A DNA stretch of 64,000 bases, taken from Calliphora vicina (taxonomy: Eukaryota; Arthropoda; Insecta; Diptera; Calliphoridae). The DNA is taken from positions 103,074,358 through 103,138,357 of the forward strand of contig NC_088782.1 in assembly GCF_958450345.1 (NCBI RefSeq), given 5' to 3'. Position 1 is the first letter of the stretch, and every line of letters starts with the position of its first letter. This document shows positions 21,930 to 32,698 of this stretch, piece after piece. The position numbers were made by a program, and so were the translations under genes. The notes under the pieces are model-generated. The model was given only the letters and a program-made list of their open reading frames with translations, was not told where the DNA came from and ran no database searches.

Positions 21930-22369
21930 TCTATATATATAAATATTAAATGGTTCATGTATGTAATGGCATCACATGAGAATGGCTGGAGCGATTTGGC
22001 TGATTTCGAAATTTCAGAAATTTTAATTTGTAATATATTACCTCCTTTTCACTTCTCATTTTTCTTAATAACAGACATTTTTGGATAAACTTGAAGAACT
22101 AACATTAGTAAGTATTAGGATATTCAATCGATTGACCGTTAATCGGTTAACCGATTAATTTTGGTCGGTTAACTGGTCGAATAATTTAAAACTGACGATT
22201 TTCAAATAACAAATAAACCGACTAATCGAAATTTCTTTTTTTTGCACTTATAGAAATATATTTTTAAACACACAAATTTTATTTCTTAACACGTGAACAT
22301 TCCCTTCTAGAAATAGTTTTTTGAAGTATAGTACGAAAACCGAAACTAAGGAATTTGGAAATGACATTT

Positions 22370-22735
22370 TTTCTAGAATGTTTCTATGATGAACATTGTA
22401 CTACTAATGAGTCAGAGGACGACATGGTAATAGACGAAACTGAAGACATTATTGAAATTAGTATTTTATCAGAACTTAACGAAACTATTAAAGCATTCAA
22501 AACCTAAAAAATCCAAAAAGGACTCTGGTATGAAGGAGGATTTTATATGCTTAGAAAAAACTAAAAAAAGAACTATGAAATTGGATAATTTTTATCATGC
22601 CATGCTTTCGATTTCTTTAACATCTACAAACAGTGTGAGAGTTTTTTCCAAGTCAAGTTTTATTAAAACTAAAAAAAAATAGTTTAAAAGGAAAGCATTT
22701 AAATTAAATTATTTTTTAAAAGATTATTTCAGAAG
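22370..22735 (+). pseudogene. hAT transposase C-terminal (dimerisation) domain, decayed
   Basis: Across two frames the plus strand reads TKKRTMKLDNFYHAMLSISL, then TSTNSVRVFSKSSFIKTKKK, and KDYFRRSP. The pattern L..(Y/F)..(L)LS.(P)TS..SERVFS..G.F.TK..... with a final (L)K.YF is the hAT C-terminal dimerisation domain. Here SER is changed to SVR. A stop at 22681 and at least two frameshifts kill it. The N-terminal BED finger and catalytic core are absent. Its place inside TAGG-ended inverted repeats with an 8-bp duplication supports the call. Confidence 0.75.
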
Positions 22736-22880
22736 ATCTCCCTAAAATACTAAAAAAACTCATAATATTTATTTATTGTTGAATTGTTATGTTTTGTTTG
22801 TTTTTGTTCTTTTTATTAACAAAATGCTTATATAAGTACATATACAAAATTCGTATTTTTCTTTTCAATTTAAAATTAAA

Positions 22881-24965
22881 ACAAGTAAGAGTACTATATT
22901 GTGCCGACCTGTGCCGAATCTTAAATACCCTCCACTAAAATATGATGGTATAGCCACTGAAAAAATATCACAATTAGAAGTTAGAAAGACCAGTTTACGC
23001 AGACGATATTTTATTTCAAATGTACAAAAAATTGTATATAATTCAGCAATTTATAACTGGAATTCCTATTAGAACGTATGAAATTTAACAATTTCTATAC
23101 GTAATAATTAGTTAACACGTTTGGATCAACATTTTTCCCTTTGAACCTCAAGTGAAGAACAGAGTATTAAAAAGGGTATACAAATATATTTAGACAAATT
23201 TCAAAATATTTGGTTGTGGGACTTATGTGGAAGCTTTGACCTATTATGATTCGATTGTCAAAAAAAATATTTTATGTATTTATATGAGAGCTGTAGCCAA
23301 TTATGTACCGATATTCACAAAATTCAGTATTATGATTTTTGAATACAAATTACTGATCTGTGTACTATTTTGTTTTAATATATGGATGCTATGACCTATT
23401 ATGGTCCTAAGTATTTAAGGGCTATTTTTGTAGAATTTCATATAAACAACGCTATTAACAAGAGTGGACCGATGCCGAATTATTTACCAATATTTAAAAA
23501 AACTTGTGGTACGATTCTTGGATACAAATTACTGATTGATGTAAAATTTTGATTCAGTACAGATTTCATGAAGTGGTTCTTATATGGAGGCTATGGCCAA
23601 TTATGGCCCTATCATCATAAAATTTGATACATCGATTTTTGTATATATTCAATAAATTTGTTTCGAATTTTAACCTGATAACTATATTTGTAAGAAATTT
23701 ATGAGGATTTTAGTGATTTTCGGGAGTGGACCTTATATGGGAGCTATGGTTAAATATGGACCGATATTCACAAAATCCAGAAGTATGATTACTGGATACA
23801 AATTACTGATCTGTGCGTAATTTCATTTATCGATATGTTTTAAATATTTTTTAAGGTTAATATCTTTTTCGGAAATGGGCATTATAGGTGAGCTATGACC
23901 AATTATCAGCCAATGTGGATAAAACTCATATATATAGATATTACATGTATATGAGTATTATTTTTGTCGAATTTTAGCATGATAAAGGTATTGATAAGGG
24001 ATTTATGAGTACTTAACTGATTTTTGGAAGTGGACCTTATATGGGAGCTATGGTCAAATACGGACCGATATTCACAAAATCCTGTAGTATGATTTCTAAA
24101 TATAAATTATGGATCTGTGAGAAATTTTGTTTTGATATTGATATTTTTTAGGTATTTATGTAGGTTATTGTGTTTTACGGAAGTGGTCCTTATATGGGAG
24201 CTATAACCAATTATCGGCCGATATTCATAAAATTAGGTACAGCGATTTTGGTATATATGGGGATTATTTGTGTCGAATTTGAACTTGATAGCCACATTAA
24301 TAAGACATTTACGCTTATTTAAGAGATTTTCGGAAGTGTGCTTTATATGGGGGCTATGGTCAAATATGGGCCGATCCACGAAAAATTTTGTAATAAAATT
24401 TTTTTTACCACGAAACTTATTTTTGATAAATTTTTTATGGATATTCCTATTCTGTAGGCATTTATAGAGCATAGAACCATATTTCGGGAAGAAATTTGTA
24501 TGGGGGCTAGGAGAAATCTTGCACCGATTCTTATAATTTTCACCTGAGTTACTCCCTTTATCATAAAAGTAGCGAGTGCAAAATTGTATGATATTAGCTG
24601 CAATATATTTACAAAAATTACCAAAAATATGTAAAAATTATCATTTTTTTTTTAGGTTGTCCCACATTTTAATTCATAACTTTGGTTCCACTATAGCGAT
24701 TTCGCTGATTTTCAATACCGTACTGCTTAGGGTAATAATAAACATTTTTCTTGCAACTCTACTAAGTTCGTTGGCGTATTTTGGACGTGAACGTGTTTTA
24801 CACAGACGGACAGACAGTCGGACATGGCTCAATCGACTTAGAATTTCATAAGGATCAATAATATGTACACTTTGTTGGGTCTCAGATGAATATTTCTCAA
24901 TGTTACACACGGATATACGGATTATATATACTCTCATTCACCACTTATGGTGGTGGAGGGTATAA
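22881..24965 (+). repeat. P1 repeat, full length, flanked by a 13-bp direct repeat
   Basis: Head ACAAGTAAGAGTACTATATT at 22881, ATACCCTCCACTAAAATATG near 22926, body with several TTATATGGGAGCTATGG units (23741, 24037, 24193), the CAGACGGACAGACAGTCGGA stretch at about 24802, and the terminal hairpin CACCACTTATGGTGGTGGAG ending at 24964. AATTTAAAATTAA lies on both sides (22867-22879 and 24967-24979). The structure and the GACATGGCTCAATCGACTTA motif recall INE-1/DINE-1 repeats of Drosophila; that link is from memory. Confidence 0.8.
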
Positions 24966-25539
24966 TAATTTAAAATTAACCGCTTATTAACCGATTAAAT
25001 CTAAACCCCGATTAATTAGTTGCTCGATTAACCGACTAAACCAGAAACCCGATTAATTAAATACCCTAGTAAGTATATACCGAGCGAAGCCGGGCGGTCA
25101 GCTAGTAATAAATATTTGTGAGTGATTACCAGGGAAACCAAAATATGCAAATGCATGTTTTTTCTGGTGAGTCTAATGAGCACATGGATAAGATATTTAC
25201 ACGTGTCAGAAATATTTAAGAATTTTGGCATCGATTTGTTAGTGCATATTTTTGCATATTTTACCCTTAAATGCATATTTTTGCAAATATTTGTTTTAAG
25301 AGCATATTTATGTCATATTTTTGCGTTTTTAGAGCATATTTTACTGTTTAATAGCATATTTTGACTTTATCAAAAACAAATTTTGTCTTACTTATTTTTG
25401 CTGTTGTGTTAAGCTTTGTTTAAAATTCAAAATTGAAAAATAGATGGCTTTTCACCAAAAAAAAATTAAAAAAACTGAATAAAAATTTTTGTTCAGCTAA
25501 AAATATTTAAATTTTTTAATTTGAAGTATAATTTGGTGA

Positions 25540-25587
25540 AGTGTATATAAGATTCGGCACAGCCGAATATAACTCTCTTACTTGTTT
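25540..25587 (-). repeat. P1 head fragment inside hAT-2
   Basis: The reverse complement reads AACAAGTAAGAGAGTTATAT and then CGGCTGTGCCGAATCTTATA, the head of P1. The rest of the repeat is absent. Confidence 0.7.
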
Positions 25588-25628
25588 TAATATAAAATAA
25601 GCACTATTTTAATAAAAGCGCCATCTAA

Positions 25629-25832
25629 ATGTCAAATTTTAGTTCTAATTCAAACTTAACCGTTCTAAGTGTTAAAGAAATATTGTCTTTTAAATTTGCT
25701 CCTATAACATCAGTTGATGTCGAAAGAACTTTTTCTATGTATAAAAATGTTTTCAGATCCAATAGACAACGATTTTTATTTGAAAATTTAAGTCAATATT
25801 TTGTAATTTATTGCAATAATAAAATTAATTGA
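25629..25832 (+). pseudogene. hAT transposase C-terminal domain (hAT-2)
   Basis: An uninterrupted 67-codon frame with FKFAPITSVDVERTFSMYKN followed by SNRQRFLFENLSQYFVIYCN and a stop. TS.DVER.FS is the conserved heart of the hAT dimerisation domain, and the SNRxxFxFENLxxYxVxYCN ending is a known variant of it. The stop coincides with a natural C-terminus. The upstream transposase is missing, probably by internal deletion, so the element is non-autonomous. The ATG at 25629 is likely not the original start. Confidence 0.8.
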
Positions 25833-26169
25833 AGAAGTGACTTTATATTTATATAAAATATCATCAAAAAATACCTCTCGAGGCCTTTTCATACTTTATG
25901 TTTTTATGTTGTATTTATTTTTTGTTATACTTGTTTTAGTTCATGTTATTTTTGTTTATTTTATGTTACTTTACCCTTTTCGAAATAAATTGTATTGATT
26001 TTTTTAAATAAAAGTATATTTTTTGGTTAAAAATTATATAAAAGTTTGCTTTTTAAGAGCATATTTTTAAATTTTAAGAGCATATTTTAAAGTTTTTGCA
26101 GCATATTTAAAGCGCTTAAAACGCTTTTTTTAGAGCATATTTCCGGTTTCCCTGGTGATTACCAAAGCG

Positions 26170-26535
26170 TTATAATTTTAAAAAGTTGTTGCAAAAATCC
26201 TACATCGTTCTCAAAAACTTCAAAATTCACTATGCACTACGCAGAGAATTTTGACAAAAGACCTCTACCTTCATGCGTACAAAATTCAGCTTACTCAGCT
26301 TAGATCAATGGGTAATGGAACAGAGTGATGTCAATGACAAGTATTCGAAAGAAGTCATCTTCTCTGATTAATCGCATTTCCATCTGAATGGCTTCGTGAA
26401 TACACAAAATTGTTGGATTGGATCTTACTTTTTTGAATGGTAGGAACATGCTAACAGAATTATTGTGGCCTCAGCTGGACGGCATCGATCTGGACGACAT
26501 GTGGTTTCAGCAAGACTGCATAGTGTGGCTAATTT
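26170..26535 (+). pseudogene. Tc1/mariner-class DDE transposase core, decayed
   Basis: Plus-strand reading, changing frame, gives LHPYKIQLTQLRSMGNG (about 26272-26322), SHFHLNGFVNTQNCWIGSYF (about 26370-26430) and WPQLDGIDLDDMWFQQDC (about 26468-26520). DE(A/S)HFHLNGFVNxQN surrounds the second catalytic Asp and (L)DDMWFQQDGA the third-block Asp of the DDE_3-type transposases seen also at 56695-57398. Two or more frameshifts make it a pseudogene. Immediately after it a P2 head begins at 26537. Confidence 0.75.
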
Positions 26536-26536
26536 A

Positions 26537-26691
26537 AAACCAGTAAGAAAGTATGGTCGGTCAAGCCCGACCATATAATACCCTACACTAAGTAAACGAG
26601 CAAAAATATTTTTCTTTTAAAATATCAATAATTAATATTGGTGAGTGATTTTCGGAACTGGGCCTTATATGGGAGCTATGGAAAATTGATC
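26537..26691 (+). repeat. P2 repeat head, truncated
   Basis: Starts AACCAGTAAGAAAGTATGG with the hairpin GGTCGGTCAAGCCCGACC, then ATACCCTACACTAAGTAAA, and stops within the first TTATATGGGAGCTATGG unit. P2 shares layout and body motif with P1 but has its own head and tail. Confidence 0.75.
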
Positions 26692-28195
26692 AAGCTTAAA
26701 AGGACAAAAAAAAGCTCAAAACGAAATGGGTATGTAAATAAAGGATAGAGTACATACTTAAAAATGTACTAGGTTTTTTACGAAATATTAATAAAATTCC
26801 CTAAGGTCCTATTCCATAAAACCTTAAATTTATGTAAAATTTAATAAATTTTTAGAAATAATCTGAAAGTGATTTCAAATGTGGTGGAAACATATACCTA
26901 CATCAAAATTAAAGTCATAAAACCGTTATTACGAAAACCTTTTACTTTACAAAAATCCCTTTTGAAAATAAAAAGTTATAAGCGATTGAATTTTCAAAAT
27001 TTGTTACGAAATCCTACTTTTCATCATAATCACCCTGTTTATAATGAAAATGTTTACATAGAGAACAGATTTTTTGGCTTCTGAGGTTCTCAGGTGTTAT
27101 ATGAGTATTTAAATTAAAAAATTGGCGGCAACAAAAAAAAAAAGACTTTTGGCCGCTATTTTAAAATTAGCAACACTGTGCGCCGTGCCATTATTTTCTT
27201 TTGGGTTTTGTAAAATCTCGGGTTTATGCGAATAAACCAGAAACAATTCCTGAGCTATAACTATGAAACTGTTGTCTTTATGTAAAATGCATTTAAGATT
27301 CTTCACATCTGAACCTGTTTCATTTCAATTTCTTTTTAGGAATATTATTGAAGTATGAATACAAAACAAACATGTAAAATAGTAAAGAAATGTAAGAAAA
27401 ATCTCTAAAATGAAACTGACACATGTGCATAATAAATGAAGTTGGAAAAATGATTCATATGAATACATTTTTCCTTTAACGGTTTCATGCATACATCTAG
27501 ATGTACAAATATTGCAATTCTGATTAATATTTATGTAACTGGGGAGGAAAAAAGGAGCTAATGTTAAAAAATTCAAATTTACATAGGATGATTGTAAAGT
27601 TACATAAGAGAATTAAGTTTATTTTGAAAGCGACTCAAGATATATTAGTTTTAATACAAAACTTATAAGAATTTAATATGATCAGGTTTTAATATCAAAT
27701 ATTCACACTAAATCAAAACACAATCAATTGCTTTCCACTAGTACTATTAACTATTCAGCCATAAGTCCTACTTCCTTTATGAATTACTTTGATTTTTTAT
27801 ATCTACGTAGAATACTTGACATTTGATTGAGTTCTTTCCATATTTATTTAAACAAAATCAATCTTCTTTCTATTTCCTTCATGTTTTTCTAAATTTAAGT
27901 GAAAAATATACATTGTACCCACATATTTCTATTATGTATGCAACCTAGTTATAATACCAAAAGTATCATTATAATTCAATTTTAATGCATTTCTTTTTTG
28001 CATCATCATTCCCATTTTCATCATCAGTATTGTATAAATACCACAATGATATTATTGATAAATCTATGCCGTTTAAGTTTAAATCTGTAGCATCTTAAAC
28101 ACTTAGTGATGAAAGGAGCAGGGTGAATATAAATCCCACAGTTTTGGCAGCAAACATTTAGATGGGATAAGAAATAATCGGTTGTTTTCAAAGAA
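26692..28195. other. No element or gene recognised
   Basis: One and a half kilobases of AT-rich sequence without long open frames of recognisable content. It may be host intergenic DNA or very old repeat. Confidence 0.5.
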
Positions 28196-28957
28196 AAACA
28201 AGTAAGAAAGTATGGTAGGTCAAGCCCGACCATATAATACCCTACACTAAGTAAAAGAGCAAAAAAAAATTTTCTTTTAAAATTTCAATAATTTATATTT
28301 TTGAGTGATTTTCGGAAGTGGGGTTATATGGGGGCTATGACCAATTATGGACCGATCACCATGAAATTAGGTCGAGTGATTTATGTCTATATTAAAGTTA
28401 ACTATGTTGAATTTTGTGTGTTTACCAACATTTTTAAGCGATTTATGCACGTTAAAGTGATTTTCGGAAGCGGGTCTATATGGGAGCTATGACTAATTAT
28501 GGACCGATCGTAACAAAATTTGGTGACATGAATTTTGTGTATATAAAACTTATTTGGAGCGGAATTTATAGAGATACATATATAAATTAAACATTTATGA
28601 CCGATAAAGTCCAATTTCGGGAGGACATTTGTATGGGGGCTAGGTGAAATAGTGGACCGATTTCAGCCAGTTTCAATAGGCTTGGTCCTTGAGCCGAAAA
28701 AATAATATGTAGCAAATTTGATCGAAATATCTTCAAAATTGCGACCTGTACTCTGCGCCAAGGTTTACATGGACAGCTAGCCAGCCAGCCAGCCAGCCGA
28801 CCAGACGGACGGACGGACGGACATCGCTTAATCGACTCAGAAAGTGATTCTAAGTCGATCGGTATACTTTAAGGTGGGTGTTAGACTAATATTTTTGGAC
28901 GTTACAAACATCTGCACAAACGCATAATACCCTCCCCACTATGGTGGTGTAGGGTAT
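28196..28957 (+). repeat. P2 repeat, copy 1 of a tandem pair
   Basis: Head AACAAGTAAGAAAGTATGG, body units GGGGGCTATGACCAATTATG (28331) and GGGAGCTATGACTAATTATG (28481), a simple CAGC/CGGA stretch (GCCAGCCAGCCAGCCAGCCG at 28780, GACGGACGGACGGACGGAC at 28804), TCGACTCAGAAAGTGATTC, and a tail palindrome CCCCACTATGGTGGTGTAGG ending GGTATAAC. Confidence 0.85.
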
Positions 28958-29661
28958 AACAAGTAAGAAAGTATGGTCGGTCAAGCCCGAGCATATACCC
29001 TACACCCTACACTAAGTAAAAGAGAAAAAACATTTTTCTTTTAAAATTTCAATAATTTATATTTTTGAGTGATTTTCGGAAGTGGGCCTTATATGGGGGC
29101 TACTGCCAAATTAGCTTGTGTGATTTATGTCTATATCAAAGTTTACTATGTTGAATTTTGTGAGTATACCAACATTTTTAAGCGATTTATGCACGTTAAA
29201 GTGATTTTCGGAAGCGGGTCTATATGGGAGCTATGACTAATTATGGACCGATCGTAACAAAATTTGGTGACATGAATTTTGTATATATAAAACTTATTTG
29301 GAGCGCAATTTGTGGAGATGCATTTATAAATTAAACATTTATGACCGATAAAGTCCAATTTCGAGAGGACATTTGTATGGGGGCTAGGTGAAATATTGGA
29401 CCGATTTCAGTCAGTTTCAATAGGCTTAGTCCTTGGTCAGAAAAAATAATATGTACCAAATTTCATCGAAATATCTGCAAAATTGCGACCTGTACTCTGC
29501 GCACAAGGTTTACATGGACAGCCAGCCAACCAGACGGACGGACATCGTTTAATCGACTCAGAATGTGATTCTAAGTCGATCGGTATACTTTAGTATTTTT
29601 GGGCGTTACAAACATCTGCACACACGCATAATACCCTCCCCACTATGGTTGTGTAGGGTAT
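28958..29661 (+). repeat. P2 repeat, copy 2 of a tandem pair
   Basis: Begins directly at the end of copy 1 (AACAAGTAAGAAAGTATGG), is highly similar but lacks part of the first body unit and most of the CAGC expansion, and ends CCCCACTATGGTTGTGTAGG at about 29639-29658. Confidence 0.85.
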
Positions 29662-29720
29662 AATTAAATATGACTTAAAATGGCGGAATTTACAATAGAT
29701 GATTTATTTTTTGAACGCGG

Positions 29721-31244
29721 CACAGTGGTATGAGAATAAAAAAGAGGGAAATAAATCTGTAACTTCTAAACCCTTACGCCGATTTGAATGAAATTTCACA
29801 TGCACAAAGAAGAAGTGTAGTCGAGTTTAAGTCATGAGCGCACCAGGAGCGGGACCAGTGGTTCCCAAAGTAGGACACCTCGGGTATGATCAATTTTTAA
29901 AATGATCCTATTTCTTCGTTTGTGTTACGATTTAAAAAAAATTACACATGTAGAATCTCCTCGTCGAGCACTACTAAACAACTCGCTGAGAATTTACCTA
30001 GCACTGTTATTTACATTCATAAAAATGTTGTTATGTAGGCAACATGCTTTTTTATGAATTTCTATGTTTGGTAAATTCTCAGCGAGTTGTTTAGTTTTCC
30101 CTAATTTATTTGACACGTAAAAAATATAAGGTAGATATGTTATATATCAATGGATAGAGGATTTTGTCTACTTTTCAAAAAATTATATATATTTTGACAA
30201 TTAAAAAATTCATGAAATTTTTTGAAAAATATGACAAAAAATGCTTTTTATTGAATTTTGCATAGATACAAATTTTTCAAATTTAAATAAAATTTTTATT
30301 TATGAATATTTTTTAATAAAATTTCACAATTATGTAGATTTTTCTATTCAAAATGGAAAAATAAAAACAAATTTTGCAATTTGTTATCAAGTATCCCGCA
30401 ATTCCCAAAAAAATCTTGAAAAATCCCAAAAATGGGAATTTTTCGTTTTTTGGCTATAATATCCATACCAGGGGCGGGGTTATCGGAACCCTTTACAAAA
30501 TAATTAAGAACTTATTGGGCCATCTAAAATAGGTTACTATATTTTGATATCGAGTATGCGATTTGAGAATTTTTGCACTAAACTTGAATTTTACATAAAA
30601 AATAGGCATTTTTTGAATGGACCTGCTCCCGTCGGTATCAAAAATTATAAATGTTTTTATATTTGGCGTAAAGTTAGCTTTTCAAAAAGTACAAATTCAT
30701 TATACATCCTTTTAGAAATTTTTTAGATAACTTAAAAAGAATAAAAGTACTTTTTTCCCAAAAAAATTGCGAAAGATCGCCTTTTTTAATTTGTTTAAAT
30801 TCAAATGAATATAACTTTGGACTCAGTCATGATTTTTAAACACTTCTTTCTTTATTTGATATATAGATATATTGTTAATCCTATAAAAGAAAAATGGATG
30901 GAATGGAAAATGTTGAAAATTAAATTTTCAAATGCGAATATCTCCTAAGCTATAAGTGATAATTGATAGCTACGACGAGGTTTTATGTAAATCTCTTTGT
31001 GTTACGAGATTTTTTAAATCGTAACACAAACAAAGAAATAGGATCATTTCAAAAATTTAACATACCCGATGTGTCCTACTTTGGGAACCCCTGGTCCCGC
31101 TCCTGGTGGGCTCATGAGGTCTAAATTCAAAACTTGAATTCGACTACACTACCTCTTTGCGTATGTGAAATTTCATTCAAATCGGCGTAAGGGTTTAGAA
31201 GTTACAGATTTATTTCCATCTTTTTTTATTCTCATACCACTGTG
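29721..31244. mobile_element. CACAGTG-ended foldback element (copy T2)
   Basis: Starts CACAGTGGTATGAGAATAA and ends with its inverted copy ending ATACCACTGTG. Arms of about 250 bp are well matched (AAATCTGTAACTTCTAAACC at 29754 and complement at 31192-31212; GGAGCGGGACCAGTGGTTCC near 29848 and complement near 31089). Flanks are CGCGG and CGCTT, at best a partial 5-bp match. A nested 110-bp hairpin (AACTCGCTGAGAATTTACC and complement) lies at 29981-30092. No open frame. Ends equal to a recombination-signal heptamer and GC-rich flanks suggest a Transib-derived non-autonomous element. Confidence 0.7.
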
Positions 31245-31439
31245 CGCTTTTTTTGTTTTTAATAACTTATATGATATTTTGAAGGGTATATATCTGTCAT
31301 TTATTCTCATTTAGTTATTGAACATTATAGTGTAAACAACAAAGTTAGTTTTGCTTAAAAACTGTCAAATTTTATACCATCAAAGCTGCATATTCTGAAA
31401 GTTTTGCATTTCTTCTTTAATTTGCAAAAAAAAGGGACA

Positions 31440-31845
31440 CTGAAGCACACCGATTGCTAATCAAAGCTTATGTGAAGTCCGGACGAATCGACACCAAAAA
31501 TCCATGGCTCTAAAGTAATTTTCTCTATTTGGTGGGAGCAAAAGGTTCCTATCTATTATGAGAAATTGGACCAGACCATCACACAGAATCTGTACCGAAT
31601 GCAAATGATTTGTTTGAAGCGAGCATTGACCGAACAATGCCCAGACATGAAACCTAATTATTCCATTATGACAACGCTCGGCCACATATTACAATACCTT
31701 TTAAAAATTATTTAGAAATAAGTGGTTAGGAAGTTTTTCATCACCCCATTACTATTTCTTGCGATCGGTGCAGAAGTCTGCAGCAAATGTGTTGCAGTAC
31801 ATCTTCATCGAGAGCTGCATAGACACCTCAAATTTATTTCACTCG
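31440..31845 (+). pseudogene. mariner transposase, central part, decayed
   Basis: With frame changes the plus strand reads RTPKIHGSKVIFSIWWEQKV (about 31478-31540), then PIYYEKLDQTITQNLYRMQM and ICLKRALTEQCPDMKPNYSI, NARPHI-like remains, and GWEVFHHP (about 31721-31745). HGxKVMxxIWWDxKGxIYYELL and LHDNARPHxA are the landmarks around the second catalytic Asp of mariner transposases, and WEVLPHPPYSPDLAPSDY follows it. Stops and frameshifts abound; the N-terminal HTH and the last catalytic acid are not preserved. At about 31850 it adjoins a Helitron helicase fragment, so one has probably inserted in or recombined with the other. Confidence 0.8.
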
Positions 31846-31849
31846 AAAA

Positions 31850-32698
31850 TAAGCTACAGAAGCCGAGCGCTATCGACGAACATGCCTGAGCATTTTCTGC
31901 AAGACCCTTCTGCCGAAACATTCTCAAAACAATTGTTGGATATCGGAAATGGAAAAATTTTAATTGATCCCGCCACAAATGAGATACCGTACCTACCGAA
32001 CTTCTGCCCAATGCAAATAAATATTCAAGCCGTTGTCGACAAGTTATTCACAAGTCTTACAACCAACTATACAAATTCGGATTGGCTGTGGAAGCTCAAT
32101 GAACAAATTCAATTGAAACTGCCTGGCGAAAGAATGAAATACAAATCGATTGAAGGTTGGATCACCGATAATGCTTCTCCGGAACTTAAACGCGCAAAAA
32201 TGTTCACCAAATTTAATTGAGACAACAATCATCGGTGGCAGATACTGATTCCACGCATTCCGATGATTTCCAACGACTTACCATTTAAGCGGCTCCAGTT
32301 CCAGTTCCCATTTCGTATTGTCTTTGTTGTAACCATTAACAAAGCACAAGGTCAATCATTGTGTGTTACTGACATACATTTGGATTTATATATTTTTGCT
32401 CCAAATAAAAAAACCAAGAAACATTGTATATCGTCTGGCCTTAAAATGAATTCATAAATATAATATACCATTTTCCTTAAATACAATCGTTTCTTTTTTT
32501 AAGGGCATAGCATGGCACTGTACTTTGTTACAACTTTGTCCACCTCATCCGCCGTCATCTGGCTACAGATAAAAAGTGTTTCGGCTGCAAAGTCGGTGGA
32601 GTCCGGTTTTAGTTTTGTCCGACATCAAAATCAAGATCGAGATGCAATATAAAATAGATGTTTACTAAGGGCCAGCTACGGGGACCGGGTTCATCTAG
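31850..32698 (+). pseudogene. Helitron helicase C-terminus with 3' terminus, second copy
   Basis: The frame open to 32220 includes ALSTNMPEHFLQDPSAETFS and KQLLDIGNGKILIDP, IPYLPNFCPMQINIQAVVDK and NYTNSDWLWKLNEQ. After a frame change come FKRLQFQFPFRIVFVVTINK, AQGQSL and IFAPNKKTKK (about 32286-32420). LTTNMR, FSKQLLxIGxGK, and FPxRxAFAxTINKAQGQSL are successive blocks in the Helitron PIF1-type helicase. The element appears to end at CTAG (32695-32698) followed by T, with a GC-rich stretch CCAGCTACGGGGACCGGGTT just before. The CFSHGQLYV block is missing between the last two motifs, so there is an internal deletion. Confidence 0.85.

Larger units (their letters stand above)
22116..25068 (+). 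mobile_element. hAT transposon (hAT-1), 8-bp duplication, carrying a P1 copy
   Basis: Left end TAGGATATTCAATCGATTG and right end, reverse-complemented, TAGGGTATTTAATTAATCGG are imperfect inverted repeats. Both flanks are GTAAGTAT (22108-22115 and 25069-25076), a perfect 8-bp target duplication. Subterminal regions are rich in CGATTAACCG-type motifs on both sides (22135-22220 and 24965-25060), the expected kind of transposase-binding repeats. A hAT transposase C-terminal remnant lies at 22370-22735. The P1 repeat at 22881-24965 is a later insertion. Confidence 0.9.
21930..25105 (+). mobile_element. Short non-autonomous Helitron, split by a hAT element
   Basis: Begins TCTATATATATAAATATT after an A and carries GGCATCACATGAGAATGGCT and CGATTTGGCTGATTTC. 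It ends CCGGGCGGTCAGCTAG followed by T, with a GC-rich 3' hairpin region (CGAGCGAAGCCGGGCGG). A 5' TC, 3' CTAG and insertion between A and T are the Helitron rules. With the nested hAT and one copy of its duplication removed it would be about 215 bp, too small to code for anything. Confidence 0.85.
25130..26154 (+). mobile_element. hAT transposon (hAT-2), 8-bp duplication, subterminal repeats
   Basis: Ends are CAGGGAAACC and its inverted copy GGTTTCCCTG. Both flanks are GTGATTAC (25122-25129, 26155-26162), a perfect 8-bp duplication. AGAGCATATTT-type motifs are repeated at least six times near each end (25235-25365 and 26055-26142), as expected for transposase-binding sites. A transposase C-terminus is at 25629-25832. 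A fragment of P1 head in minus orientation (about 25540-25587) is embedded. The element starts only 24 bp past the Helitron end at 25105. Confidence 0.9.

Noticed and set aside
28780..28830. GCCAGCCAGCC and GGACGGACGGACGGAC runs as a possible CRISPR-like or regulatory array
   Set aside because: Simple tetranucleotide expansion inside the P2 repeat; no spacers.
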